Shown here piece after piece: positions 21,740 to 33,802 of a DNA stretch of 64,000 bases (position 1 is the stretch's first letter; every line of letters starts with the position of its first letter). The notes beneath the pieces were generated by a model. That model saw nothing but the letters and a program-made list of their open reading frames with translations, did no database searches and was not told the DNA's origin. Where the stretch lies: the NCBI RefSeq assembly GCF_026151205.1, contig NC_087074.1:5518001-5582000 (forward strand), read 5' to 3'. Made by a program: the position numbers and the translations under genes. Origin of the DNA: Bolinopsis microptera (lineage: Eukaryota > Ctenophora > Tentaculata > Lobata > Bolinopsidae).

Positions 21740-22000
21740 AAGCAGAAAAGGAGGAATGTCGAGACCAAACATTTTGAGCACAGCTGTCCTTATATAGCTG
21801 CTTCACTTCCAGTTAACTAACATTCAGTTCTCTTGAAGTTCAAGTTCTAATTTGTTTAAGACTCTGGGACGATATTTCAACGAATCGTTATTTTTTTCAT
21901 GACTCTCGCCCAGACTGTATCAATTTAAGGCACCCGCTCCCTTCTTTGATTTACGATAATGATCGTGAACAAAATTAGAGTCTGGTATCCAACAAATTTT
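21740..22000 (+). repeat. Segment duplicated downstream of the peptide exon
   Basis: Resembles 23030-23255 (shared TAACATTCAGTTCTCTT, GACTCTCGCCCAGACT and TAATGATCG/TTATCGTTAACAAAA). The two copies bracket the repeat exon. The signal-peptide exon of the precursor should be near or upstream, but none is convincing here. Confidence 0.55.
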
Positions 22001-22002
22001 AG

Positions 22003-22718
22003 ATCTTGGAAAACGATCAGCTGAACCCCAGCAGAACAGTGAACCATTTGTTGATTTTGGAAAACGATCAGCTGAACCCCAGCAGAACGGTGAACCATTT
22101 GTTGATTTTGGAAAACGATCAGCTGAACCCCAGCAGAACGGTGAACCATTTGTTGATTTTGGAAAACGATCAGCTGAACCCCAGCAGAACGGTGAACCAT
22201 TTGTTGATTTTGGAAAACGATCAGCTGAACCCCAGCAGAACGGTGAACCATTTGTTGATTTTGGAAAACGATCAGCTGAACCCCAGCAGAACGGTGAACC
22301 ATTTGTTGATTTTGGAAAACGATCAGCTGAACCCCAGCAGAACGGTGAACCATTTGTTGATTTTGGAAAACGATCAGCTGAACCCCAGCAGAACGGTGAA
22401 CCATTTGTTGATTTTGGAAAACGATCAGCTGAACCCCAGCAGAACGGTGAACCATTTGTTGATTTTGGAAAACGATCAGCTGAACCCCAGCAGAACGGTG
22501 AACCATTTGTTGATTTTGGAAAACGATCAGCTGAACCCCAGCAGAACGGTGAACCATTTGTTGATTTTGGAAAACGATCAGCTGAACCCCAGCAGAACGG
22601 TGAACCATTTGTTGATTTTGGAAAACGATCAGCTGAACCCCAGCAGAACGGTGAACCATTTGTTGATTTTGGAAAACGATCAGCTGAACCCCAGTATTGG
22701 CTGGAAACGCAGGGGTAA
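22003..22718 (+). CDS. Neuropeptide-type precursor exon with 13 identical amidated peptides
   Basis: The frame opened by GGA AAA CGA at 22008 reads ILDLGKR, then 17-residue units SAEPQQNGEPFVDFGKR. Thirteen units follow before a terminal SAEPQYWLETQG and TAA at 22716. Each unit ends in Gly-Lys-Arg, the signature of dibasic cleavage plus C-terminal amidation, and Gln after an acidic/Pro stretch is where cnidarian precursors are often trimmed to give pyroglutamate. The predicted product is QQNGEPFVDF-amide (first copy has Ser for Gly) or a trimmed form. The frame is open from 21969; an acceptor (TTTTAG) ends at 22002, implying upstream exon(s) with the signal peptide that I could not locate. 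GGGGTAAGG at the end could instead be a donor. The other frames are also open because the unit is 51 bp, but only this one has processing sites. Confidence 0.65.
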
Positions 22719-22728
22719 GGTGTGAGAC

Positions 22729-22876
22729 GATCACGAGTGAATTTCGTTGAATGACCATAGGTTTAAAAAGTTGCATTGAATATTGAATTTTATTTCTCTT
22801 AGATCACGAGTGAATTTCGTTGAATGACCATAGGTTTAAAAAGTTGCATTGAATATTGAGTTTTATTTCTCTTAGA
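22729..22876 (+). repeat. 74-bp tandem duplication ending in a splice-acceptor-like tract
   Basis: Two copies of a 74-bp unit starting ATCACGAGTGAATTTCGTTG and ending TTTTATTTCTCTTAG lie just after the peptide exon. Confidence 0.85.
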
Positions 22877-22936
22877 TGTGCAAAATATTGCAATTTACTT
22901 TATATCAAAAATGAAACATACTCCTATCTATGTACC

Positions 22937-23010
22937 TCTTATCGAGGTTCATAGATGAGATAATAGTTTAGAAACTATTATCTTATCTATGTACCTCGAT
23001 AAGAGTACAG
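22937..23010. repeat. Long hairpin
   Basis: CTCTTATCGAGGTTCATAGA..GATAATAGTTT folds onto AAACTATTATC..TCTATGTACCTCGATAAGAG, about 32 bp per arm with few mismatches. Confidence 0.8.
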
Positions 23011-23255
23011 TGTAGCACAGTTTAACTACGGGACTACTATATCTTGAGACAAGTAAGTAAACAAGGAGTAATGTTGAAACTAAATCCGTTAAATTCAGCC
23101 ATTTCTTACAGCTCCTCCGACCTCAAGTTTACTAACAGTAACATTCAGTTCTCTTTAATAGTCTCTGGGACTCTCGCCCAGACTATACCCATTGAAGGCA
23201 TCTGCTCATTCTTTAATTTAAGGTTATTATCGTTAACAAAACTATTGTAGCGCGA

Positions 23256-23360
23256 TGCACTACTGGGTCGCGCCGCGCATCAAATAATTCTTCTCGGTAG
23301 ATCGGCGAGATGCACCATTGTGCCTCACCGAGCTGCGAAGGATTGACATCGTGAATCAAA
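23256..23360 (+). repeat. Dispersed repeat C, copy 1
   Basis: GATGCACTACTGGG..GCGCATCAAATAATTCTTCTC..GAGCTGCGAAGGATTGACATCGTGAATC; also at 55126-55265 (divergent) and 55785-55890. Confidence 0.75.
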
Positions 23361-23525
23361 CAAAACTACAGTTTGGTATTTTTATAAATACTGCACTGAG
23401 GCCATATTGCATATTTCACTGCTTCATCACAGTGCTGGCAAGCACGACCGTTGCATTTATTGTGGGTATACTATGTACCCCATTTACTATTATACCCCCT
23501 TTGGTACACGTTACAAGCCTCTTTC

Positions 23526-23635
23526 GTGCACGCGAAGCGTGCACTCCGGCCGGAGGCGGCGGCCGAAGGCCGCCGCCTCCGGCAGGAGTTTTTCAGGCAT
23601 TAACCCATATTCTTCCACGGTACTTTTAAAAGTAC
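23526..23635. repeat. Cluster of three perfect palindromes, two with GAA loops
   Basis: 23526-23544 is an 8-bp stem (GTGCACGC) around GAA. 23549-23583 is a 16-bp all-matching, GC-rich stem around GAA. 23620-23635 is GTACTTTTAAAAGTAC. Possibly ends of a transposable element. Confidence 0.8.
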
Positions 23636-23639
23636 GGTT

Positions 23640-25020
23640 CATACGGACTCATCGGAAGTCGTTCGACAGATTTATTTTTAGTTCAAAACATTCTAATTTG
23701 ATGTCAAAGATGACAGGAATAAAAAATAGTTATGTTGAGATTTTTAAGAAATTTGCATAAAATACTCGCCAGCACTGTTATACGAAATTCGGTAAAAAAC
23801 CCAAAATCGCCATATTCAGGTGCCTTAAAAACCATGTTAAAATTGAGTTAGAGATCTGAAATTTTTTAGGACGTCTAGACGTTGACCAAATCGATTGCAA
23901 AAAAAGTTTCAAGTTTCAGGAGCATCGGGAAATGGGTTTTCTAGAACCCCTGTTTTACGACAGATTGTCGTGATACATACATATACATATACATATATTC
24001 AGGGATAGACGCTTTGCCAGTCAATTATAGGCTACATTCAGGTGTCTGTAGATTTGTACCTATAAAAGATACAGCCATTTCCGACCACAGGTCTTGCAAA
24101 TAATTGTTTACACTTTAGTTTACATTGTATAAAAAATTATTTGACGTCATAAACACCCCTTGATGCCGTCATCAAGTTAACCGTTTTTAAAACTTGATTT
24201 TTGACAAAGTAATAACTTTTAAAATTAATTTTAAACCATTAAGATGTAATTTTATTCAAAATCTGAGGAAATTTTCACCTTAGATAATTGTTCAAGCATT
24301 CTGAAAATCTACCGGAAAGTTTTTCTAGCTTGCTCCTTCATAAAGATATTCGTTATTGAAGTTTGTGCTTTTTTGAAGAATTATTTTATAAAAACGTCAA
24401 TTTTGCGATTTAGTATTCTCTGGTGTTGGGCCATGCCTTGGGTTGTGGAGCTTATTTCTGCTTCTTATAGGTATAAATTGTGCATTAGGCTAGTTTTAAA
24501 GTTGAAAATCGAAAAGTTGCACACGTGGGGACACGCCCAAATTGAAAGAAAATTGCTAAAATCACTGAAAATTGCTGTTTTCGTCATTTTCTGTCAACTT
24601 TAGAGTGCCGTTGTGATTACAGTTCTTCTTGAAATACTTTGAAACTTTGCATGCTTATCAAGCTATATATAAAACAATTACATGCAAAAATTTACGGCGA
24701 TTCAATATTGGATGCGCACGCAACGTCCGCTCAAAGTTTGCACGTGCGAAAGGTGAGAATTTTGCTCATTCGTGATTTCCAACAAATTCTGCTTTGCCAC
24801 GACAGTTTAATGTCATTATATATGAATTTAATGCCAACTTGAATAAGTATTAAGTGGCATATTCAGTCAGTGATCGACCGATATGCTTCCCTAAACACAA
24901 GGATATGTTTTTAAAGGAAAAATTTCGAAATTGTTGAAACTTCCTCCTTATTAATGAAGATATCAGTTTATATTTCGACTTTATAAAGTACCCTGACATT
25001 ATAATCAAAAAGAGATGATA
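23640..25020. other. Non-coding, nothing recognised
   Basis: AT-rich sequence with only short chance frames; a small TATACATA microsatellite near 23970-23996. Confidence 0.5.
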
Positions 25021-25534
25021 TTTTACCAAAACCCATAATCATGGGTAGAGTGGACCGCTGCCAGTGTCTCTCTTTCCCAAACAAAAGGAAATGATATTAA
25101 TTTGATTGACCGTTCTCAAATGCAAAATGATACCGAGAATGAAATCGGTCGCTCGCTTTTCCCATTCATTTACAATTGTAATAGATTAAGAAGAACTACC
25201 CAAAGGCAGCTGTACTCGGCAATGAAGATTCAATAAACTCCAGCTTGTTCAATAAGTAATAACTACCACCCTTGTCCCTTACCCCGAAATACTAGGTATC
25301 GACCCGAACGCAACCCAAAGAGATTTTTACAGCATCTGATTGATGTAATCAATCGAAACTTATTTATACAATTCGTAAGCCGTGAATGAATGGGAAAAGC
25401 GAGCGACCGATTTCATTCTCGGTATCATTTTGCATTTGAGAACGGTCAATCAAATTAATATCATTTCCTTTTGTTTGGGAAAGAGAGACACTGGCAGCGG
25501 TCCACTCTACCCATGATTATGGGTTTTGGTAAAA
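25021..25534. mobile_element. 0.5-kb foldback element with about 150-bp inverted ends
   Basis: TTTTACCAAAACCCATAATC at 25021 is matched by its inverse complement ending at 25534, and the arms stay paired for about 150 bp. The 200-bp loop is non-coding. A short fragment of the end (ATTTTACCAAAACCCA) recurs at 25608. No clear target duplication. Confidence 0.8.
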
Positions 25535-26321
25535 TTGTTTTATCAGCAATCATGTATTTTTTTTGGCCATTGCATGGTTCATATACATGGAGCAATACTG
25601 TTTAATATTTTACCAAAACCCAAAAATAGGCATAGTTAATGTGTAATGGTTACTCAAATTATAAGATACAAATACAATGTAATATCAACTAAATATGCTA
25701 GGTAAAAGGTAAGGTTAACTTTAATTGTAAGATACAAGGTAATATTAACTAAATATGTTAGAGGTAAAAGGTAAGATTAACTTTAATTGTAAGATACAAT
25801 ACAAGGTAATATGAGCTACATGAGTACATACATGCTAAGGTAAGGTTAACTTTAAATTTGAGGCAGAATGTAACGAGAAGTGTACAACGGAAGGCTAGGG
25901 GACCATTTTTATAACATGAGGGTCAACCTATCCGTAAGTAGCCCTAACACAATCCTAAAATACCGTTAGTTCATCCTAAAACAGCTATGAAGACTTGAAA
26001 TACCGATATAGAAATCCTGATACAATCCTTGGTAGTCCTTTTCGATATTCGCTGAAATCCGTATTCGTTAATTTTATGCAAATATTTGGATAAATTTCTT
26101 TCGTCTTCTGAACTTGAGATCTTTCCTTCTTAAGCCCGATTATTAGCTGAGAACTAGTGGCGTCGTTGTTTACAGTTACTGAGATTCGGCCGCAGAGCTA
26201 AACCATGGTGCCACCCGATAAGCCGCTCAGGCGCTTAGCTTATAATAACATCCATGACATTCTTAACGGGTGATACTGATTGTAAAATATTTGTTCCATG
26301 TCAAATATCCAAGACCGTTGA
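25535..26321. repeat. Degenerate tandem tract GGTAAAAGGTAAGGTTAACTTTAA
   Basis: Around 25670-25860 blocks with TAACTAAATATG, GGTAAGGTTAACTTTAA and AAGATACAA recur three times. The remainder shows nothing. Confidence 0.55.
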
Positions 26322-26680
26322 AGAGTCCAACTCGGCGCGCGTCCTGCCCCTGGCCGGTAGGTTATAAACCTACAAATAACATTCAAGTGCATTTTAAAGC
26401 AATTTGCCCTTGAGTATGATAATTATAACCAGTTTTATTGTGTTTGCCGTCCTCAAAAACATATAGTTCGGTTACATGATTTTCGCTTCGCGTCGATATT
26501 CATTATGATTAACAAAAAATCCTTCTATTTTCAAATCTCTGGCCCAGCTGCCTGCTGGGTTTCAATTGTATCACGTCATGATCCCCACAGTCGTTTCACC
26601 CCTGTAGAGTTTCTACGATACAGGGGGAGCTGCGCACTCGTGCGCAGCGGGTCATACAACGTATGCATATGACAACTACA
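26322..26680 (+). repeat. Dispersed repeat B, copy 2
   Basis: Begins GAGTCCAACTCGGCGCG and ends GCGCACTCGTGCGCAGCGGGTC, as in the 11636 copy. Confidence 0.65.
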
Positions 26681-26945
26681 TGCAAGGTTTCAAAAGGTTA
26701 TACTTATATTTATAGTTATACCTGATCAATATGCATAGCAGCAATAGAATTAGATGCGCAGCTCCTATAATTTTATCCAATTATACACGATACACTATAT
26801 AATATTATTCCATATAAGGCCTGATCGAGTAGCTCAAGTTCGGAAAGCTAGAAAGCATGCTTTGGTACGTGACGTCACAGCCACGTGATCTCAGGTTCAT
26901 AATCACGTCACTTTTATAGGCACCTAATCAATTGGGTTCTGGCTT

Positions 26946-27038
26946 ACCTGGGGACCCCAGGCAGCCAGGCTATTATGTTCATAAACATTATATAAAGATT
27001 TGGCGGAATAATGACAGGCTGAGCGCGGCCCAGTAACC
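26946..27038 (+). repeat. Dispersed repeat A, copy 2
   Basis: Carries AGCCAGGCTATTATGTTCAT, GACAGGCTGAGCGCGGCCCA and AGTAAC as in the 3294 copy. Confidence 0.75.
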
Positions 27039-27039
27039 T

Positions 27040-27744
27040 GTCACCAAATATTTTAAAGTGACGTACGAGTACTCGACACCTGCGTTGACCCAATCAATGT
27101 CTGAAAGGCATTGAAGGCTTTCGTTAATGGCCCGTGATTAGGAGGTGCACCATAAAAATAAACTTGCTCGGATTTTTAAAATTTTTGTACCATTGTTTTC
27201 TAGAGACGGTGAGAATTTTCACAATACCAAATTTGTTATACCTTTTTGGAAAGATCAGTGAGTTTCGCCTAGGTGCCATATTTGATAGTGCGCGGCTTTT
27301 GGAGCAAATTTAGCTGTAAAAGTCGCGTAATTTGACCAAATTGACCAAATTCGTTGATTTTTGTCGTATTATTTGGATATATCTTCAGTTCCTTGAATGA
27401 GATCATTCTGAAAATTGGCAACGACCTTCCAATAGGGTTTTTACAACTGTCCTAAAAATTTGGTGGATATCGGAGTTGATATAGTGATCAAAATGAGGCA
27501 AAATACGCTGCTTTTAGCTGTAACATAATGTCTGATGGTTGGGTATGCTTTAAACTTTTCGGACACTTTCCTTGTAAGTACTCTATAAGTAAGCTCACCA
27601 ATTTTTGTTGCAATCGGAGGTCGGGAAGGATACTTAATATCTATTTGTTTGAAGAAAATTGTGCTGGCCGAAATTAGCGCTAAAAAACCATCCTACAGTC
27701 GGCACGCGCGGCTCACCGTCGATGGCGCACTAACTACCGTGATA
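27040..27744. other. Non-coding between repeats A/B, nothing recognised
   Basis: No frame with protein-like character. Bounded by repeats A (26946) and inverted B (27745), so possibly the interior of one composite insertion. Confidence 0.45.
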
Positions 27745-27893
27745 CAAATGTTGTCATACGTTGTACTTGTATGACCCGCCGCGCACGAGTGCGCGGCTCC
27801 CCTGTATCGTATAAACTCTACAGGTTGAGGTACACCACTGGCACTATATATAGTGAAACGACCGCGCGTGGAGGTCACGACGTGAAGAACTCT
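27745..27893 (-). repeat. Dispersed repeat B, inverted partial copy
   Basis: TGACCCGCCGCGCACGAGTG, then CGGCTCCCCTGTATCG, the inverse complement of the 3' half of repeat B. Confidence 0.65.
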
Positions 27894-27908
27894 TGTGGCC
27901 GGTAGTCG

Positions 27909-27990
27909 GTTACTGGGCCGCGCTCAGCCTGTCATTCCGCCGAATCTCTATTCGTTTATGAACATGATAGCCTGAGGTCCTCGGGTGCCG
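27909..27990 (-). repeat. Dispersed repeat A, copy 3 (inverted)
   Basis: GTTACTGGGCCGCGCTCAGC and CTGTCATTCCGCCGAATCTC, the inverse complement of repeat A. Confidence 0.75.
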
Positions 27991-29029
27991 CGCTTACTTC
28001 TCGCTTTTGGTGTTATAATAAATCATATAATTTAATTTCCGAGGAATGTATCTTGGGACGATTATATTTTCCTGGAACTCATGTTAATCACTCAAATGCA
28101 CCATAAGTCCACAATACAAGTACAACACGGCAACAAAAGTCAAAAATCCACTCCGGTCATATCGGGACATTTACAAAAAACAGCGGCCGGCCAGTGGCTG
28201 TGGAGTGGCCACAATAGGCATCATAGCTGGTCTCAAACTCAGAGCAGTTTATACGTTGGCACGTGACCTGCATTTGCCAAGATGATTCGATCTTGTGACT
28301 ACTTCGTGACTCTTTAAGAACACTATGTTTATATTATTAAGCTATATTGTAAACTTATGTTAGCGTTGTGTGAGCAGCAAATTAAGCGGAACACGATATT
28401 AGGACTTTCAGATTAGTTTTGTAATCGCCCCAACTATGTTTTTGTTTGTTCTGAAAATCAGTGCGATTACTCGATTATTTTATTATACAATTGCGCTCCT
28501 TGTATTGTCCAGTCACAAGTTTTATTTAGTGCGCCCAGAGGAAGAAAAACCTAAAAAATCCGGTGCGATTATCAATTATGAAAAATATAAGTGGTAGTCA
28601 AATAGGCCAAAAAATGGAGTCACACTTATAATTCAATAGTATCACTTCATGTATTTGTAAAAAGGTTAAACTTAAGCTGTCGTTGTAAAATATATTATAA
28701 AATTGCGACAAATTAATGAATTATAATGAATAATAAGTATAAACGTATTATTTCAACATATCACACTAAATGACATCGTAAAATCCAGATGTGATTTTCT
28801 GCATATGGCCAGTCTTTTCAAACCACCTGCATCGAAGTTGAGGTGAATTTGTAAAACATTACAAGCTAAGTTTCATTAAGACTAAGAGATAATAGCCGTG
28901 TTCAAAAATGGTGCGTAACAGTATCTGAATCTCACGTTGAGTCTGTATGACATAATCCAGCACGTGCAAAGACAAAGAGTGTCGATGTTTTCATTTTGGT
29001 TATATTGGTTACTCCTTAATTGAGTTTGA
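27991..29029. other. Non-coding, likely 3' flank of coiled-coil gene
   Basis: Nothing coding recognised; AT-rich. Confidence 0.45.
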
Positions 29030-30278
29030 TTACTCCGCCGACATTTCCATACATTCTTCAATAAACGATTTCAGTTTGGCTTCCAACTCCGTATGTTTCT
29101 CTTCCTTGTGAATCTTTTCTTGTTCTAGGTTGTGTAACTCGTTCTTGTTGGAGTCTATTACTCGGATATTATTCTCCATCTCCAGCTGCAGAAAAAGGGT
29201 GTCAACTTCAGCTATTTGTGGACAGCGAAATTACGCAAAATTGACTCTAAGTAAACGAGGAAATCCAAACGATAGTAGGACTCAAACTGAAACTCAAACA
29301 GAAGTAATATTAATATTACAAACCTCTAGTTCGGCGATCCTTTTGAGTTCCTCCACGTTCTCAGCAGTGATAGCCTCCACTTCTTCCTCTTTCTCTTCAC
29401 ATGTTGTCAGCAAAGTTGTCTTTTCGTTCTCCACCTGGTGACAAGTATACATATTACTGTAGTCAAAATAGGTGGAATCACTATAACAGTCAAGGTAACT
29501 TAACTTAACTTATTAACTGTGGGGATTCCCAGGAGACGTATTTTGACAGGGCAATTAGTTTTTGATTGAAAACTACTGCAACCTAATTGGTTCATTGCTC
29601 TAACGGTTACGGTCGTACTTATAGTTATAATGTTATATAATAATACTATCATCAATAATCAGATCGCATCCGAGTGGCCCCCAGTAGCGAACGCTACATT
29701 CACCAGACAGATTCGGTCAAACTTCAACATTTGTTTTAATATTTATACTGGCGCGGTTAATAATGATTTAACATTTAATCATTTAGTGAGTGGATACATC
29801 AACGTGCGAACAGCCGAGGGCAGCCTTACAGAAAAATTGACTAATATGGTCATAAATTATAAAACATCGTTTTGGATGAGCATATTCAAAGGTTTCATTT
29901 TTTGGTCACACGAATAATGAATATGTAGCAACAACCTGTCATGACGTCACTAAAAGTAAGGATTTTCAAGAATCACTGGTTATCATTACATACTTATAAG
30001 CTATAAATATTATATTTATAATTATAGCCAGGAGAAATAACGTAATATTATAAATGTGGACATACTAGCGTCGAACCACCCACCAGTCTCAGATTTCATG
30101 ATTTAACACTTCAACGTAATAAAATGTTTTAAACATGATTTAAACACCCATTTTCACACAGTACCTCTTCCAGTTTGAGCTTCATGGCCTCGATATCTTG
30201 CTCCAGCTCCGATATCCTGCTATCAGCCTTCTGTTTCTCCTCCATAAGCTTTTTCGTCATATTCTTTACTCTCTCCAT
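29030..30278 (-). CDS. Small coiled-coil protein, three exons
   Basis: Exons on the minus strand are 30278-30165 (ATG, 38 codons), 29434-29324 (37 codons) and 29185-29030 (51 codons plus TAA). All junctions are GT/AG and phase 0, giving 126 aa. An in-frame TAA lies 12 bp before the ATG. The product is almost entirely charged heptad-like helix: MERVKNMTKKLMEEKQKADS at the start, LEQEKIHKEEKHTELEAKL near the end, no signal peptide or membrane segment. Consistent with a cytoskeletal or ciliary coiled-coil subunit, but I do not recognise the family, and helical composition alone says little about function. The two introns contain no obvious repeats. Confidence 0.75.
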
Positions 30279-30824
30279 ATTTGGGTTTTACTGTTGCTAT
30301 CAGACGGGCTCCTTTTCATGTGAGAATTATTATTTGAGGGATATTTTAAAAGGTGGACCTCCAGGAAGATAATCACTAGTGATCTTATTTTCCTAAAACT
30401 TAGTGGATCTCACCGGTTCTGGGTTTTAAGTTGACAAAGAGCAATGATCTCAGTATAATTAATCTCTCTCGCAGAATGTAAACTTTAACCGTGAGTGTGA
30501 TTTTTCCACATTGCGGTAAGTGTAACAGATCTTTGTAATAAAAATAAGCCGTTCTCGGATTAAATGACTGGATATTTTGGGCTAATTTTCTAACAAGCAT
30601 CGTCAAAAACTGCATATTCACTAACACTAGATACATTCAAAATCACCGCACAAAACACAAGCTATAAAAACCGGAAGGAAGAGAAAAGAGGTCAACAAGA
30701 TAACACGGTAACTGACTCAGTAACCGTGTTACTCGTTACAATATTACAATATTACAAGTGACAAGTGACATCAGTGCAGTCAGTGCAGCATGTTAAATAA
30801 CAGATGAGAACTCTAGAGATAAAG

Positions 30825-30963
30825 CTGTCAGAATGCAGGGAGAAGACATGCAGGATATTAAACAGTAGCAAACGGCACACTTCAATGGTAAAGGTGTCAG
30901 AATGCAGGGAGAAGACATGCAGGATATTAAACAGTAGCAAACGGCACACTTCAATGGTAAAGG
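30825..30963 (+). repeat. 69-bp tandem duplication
   Basis: Two nearly identical copies starting GTCAGAATGCAGGGAGAAGA. An imperfect hairpin AACACGGTAACTGA/TCAGTAACCGTGTT lies just before it at 30703. Confidence 0.85.
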
Positions 30964-31428
30964 TATTACAAGCTTATCTAACGTAAATGCAAAACTTTAA
31001 GTTAAACTCAACAAGCCTAACATTCCATTCAATCCTTATGCAATGTCGAGCGAGCTGAGTCACCAACGTAGGAGGCCTCCTAAAGTCCTAAAATAACGAT
31101 AAATTGTAACTGATAATTTCCCACCAAGTATGGGCATGAGAGAATTATTGAGATGCTATAAATAGGACGGATTACACAACAAGTTCATGGGAAGATAACT
31201 TAAAGCACGCCACTTAACTCTAAAATATCCTGAGAATTTCGGATTTTATAACACAAATTTCGATTAACACAACCGAGAGGACTGGTAAAGTGAGCGTTTA
31301 TGTAAAAAGGGAGGGCCGCAAGGACCGAAGCCGTGCGAAAGAGCCGATAATTATCAGTAATAGAGTTACTCTTACAAGCTTACAGCCCAGTGACACTCAG
31401 TGTACATAGCTGCAGGAGCTCAGAATCA
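30964..31428. other. Non-coding, nothing recognised
   Basis: No exon or repeat structure seen. Confidence 0.45.
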
Positions 31429-31877
31429 CCGGCTGTAACCAGTATCTCCCGCCCACTGCTGGTTCATTACCGGCTGTAACCAGTATCTCCCACCCACTGC
31501 TGGTTCATTACCGGCTGTAACCAGTATCTCCCACCCACTGCTGGTTCATTACCGGCTGTAACCAGTATCTCCCACCCACTGCTGGTTCATTACCGGCTGT
31601 AACCAGTATCTCCCACCCACTGCTGGTTCATTACCGGCTGTAACCAGTATCTCCCACCCACTGCTGGTTCATTACCGGCTGTAACCAGTATCTCCCACCC
31701 ACTGCTGGTTCATTACCGGCTGTAACCAGTATCTCCCACCCACTGCTGGTTCATTACCGGCTGTAACCAGTATCTCCCACCCACTGCTGGTTCATTACCG
31801 GCTGTAACCAGTATCTCCCACCCACTGCTGGTTCATTACCGGCTGTAACCAGTATCTCCCACCCACTGCCGGTTCAT
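31429..31877 (+). repeat. 41-bp minisatellite, about 11 units
   Basis: Unit ACCGGCTGTAACCAGTATCT plus CCCACCCACTGCTGGTTCATT; almost perfect copies. No spacer sequences between units, so not a CRISPR array. Confidence 0.95.
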
Positions 31878-32458
31878 GACCCTCGTTAGAACTATAATAT
31901 TCGACAGTATGAAACTTTCACCGACTGATTACTAATGTTATTTGCTGTTACTATAAACAAAATTGCACGAATAAGTTTAGCGACCACTGCAGGAAACTTA
32001 ATAAGCGGGAAAATGAGCACAGAACGATATCACAGAAAACTTGAAAGTGTAGAAAGTAACGTAAAAAAGCTACGTAAAGGGTAGGGCAATGAGGAATAAG
32101 TGAGTTGAGACGCCGAGAGAGCGGTATTACAGTGTGGTATTACTCCCCGTATTACGTCAAATTATAAGATTTAGGAATATCTAAGGATTGATGCAATGTG
32201 TAGCGAAATTAAACATTGGAATGATGTCCACTGTCCAGGTCTTCGTTAAAACTGCGGCAAGGACAGATTGCCAGGTTTTAATTAAGCGGATAGACGTAGG
32301 AGATAATTAAAATGGTAAGCTGCCAGTGGCCGGACGGGTAGGGGAATACCTGTGTGAACATTATGAGATAATTAAATAGTTTATTACATCCGATTTTCTT
32401 TGCAAGAATGCTCTGTCAAGAGGTCACGCTTTAGTTCACAACATTCCAACATTTCTTG

Positions 32459-33160
32459 GATTCTGGGGGGGGGGCCAACCATATTAAAGTATATTAAAAT
32501 GTAGGATTTTTCCCGATTTTGACCCGGGGATATACTTTAATATACTTTAATATACTTTAATATACTTTAATATATCCCTATCTCCTTGGAGGCCTACATC
32601 AAAAATTGTTGCCCAAAATAAGCTTGAAATGCAATCCTTAATCGATTCCAAAAAGTTCTTGAAAAATTATTGAAAACTGATGGAGTTATTTCAATTTTAA
32701 TGAAGTTATTTTGGCTAGTATTCTGAACCGAGATATTATGTGCAATTTTCCCAATTTTGTTCATGGAGGTCTTTTTACTTAGTATCCACTATATCCAACA
32801 AACACTGAGTTATATCTTTCACATAGAGTTAGTCTCATTAAAAAATATTGAAATTTTATCGAATTTGGGCAAAAGCGAATTTGGACAAAAGCGTATGCCC
32901 AAATATGGGCATATTTTTTAAAGCTCATAGCTCAGCCAATTTTTGACCAATCTGGATGGAAATTCATGTACTAGTCCTAAAACAGGCTTATCTTGCGAAT
33001 CTGAGTGAAAAATATAGTTCATCATGTAAATCTTAACGAAGAATATAAATCTTCTAATTGTAGGTATATTAAAGTATATTAAAATGTAGGATTTTTTCCG
33101 ATTTTGACCCGGGGATATACTTTAATATACTTTAATATGGTTGGCCCCCCCCCCGATTCT
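32459..33160. mobile_element. G-tract-terminated TIR element with GATTCT duplication
   Basis: Element body 32465-33154: it begins with ten G then CCAACCATATTAAAGTATAT and ends with the inverse complement and ten C. GATTCT flanks both ends (32459 and 33155). The interior repeats TATACTTTAA and holds blocks (GCGTATGCCCAAATATGGGC, ACCGAGATAT, TTAGTATCCAC) also present in the palindrome at 48239-49596, so the two belong to one family. Non-coding. Confidence 0.75.
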
Positions 33161-33802
33161 TTATTCCGTGAGACACGGGTTTGTTACAGTTACGCAGTGA
33201 ATATATTGATTAAGGGCTTGTAACAAAATTTATTGAAATAAATACACTTATATCTTGGCAGATCCTCTCAATATTGTCTGTTAAATCTAAAAATAAAGGA
33301 TAAACTTCAAAATTATCTGAAAACCTACTTTATCCTTTGTGCACTGTGAACAGTGAACTGAACTATCGCCTCTACAAACAGGCTTAAAAACGACAAAAAT
33401 CAGAAAAATATACACTGTAAATCAAAAAATGATGTAAATCAATGATGTAACTTAAATCGGTAAATTAATTGGTTCAGCTCGCCAACCGCGAACAATGATC
33501 TGAAAATAAAAGAGAACGTGCAGACCTCATTAAAGTTTAAACTTGTGTAAACATTGTGACTTCTAAGTTCTAACATCAACTAAGAAATAGCTTTGTTACA
33601 CGAAAACTAGTTGGAATGTTCGGTGTAACTATGTAACAATTCTAACTATTTTTATGCAAGATGTGTAATAGCTGAATAAACACAATAGCCCTTTTTAAAT
33701 CATCCTAAACTAACTGCACGTGAATAGTCTAATCTACGGCGCAACCAGCAGTGGAAACTCTATTTACATTACAATGTCCCATAATCGAACTTTGAGCTCT
33801 TT
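33161..33802. other. Non-coding, 3' flank of RING/TM gene
   Basis: No coding signal recognised. Confidence 0.4.

Noticed and set aside
22006-22776. Long open frames on both strands (ENDQLNPS and QLIVFQNQQ cycles)
   Set aside because: They are other frames of the 51-bp repeat. Only the GKR frame has processing sites and a diverged, sensible end.
31429-31877. Regular 41-bp repeats resembling a CRISPR array
   Set aside because: Units are contiguous with no unique spacers, and the context is animal DNA; this is a minisatellite.
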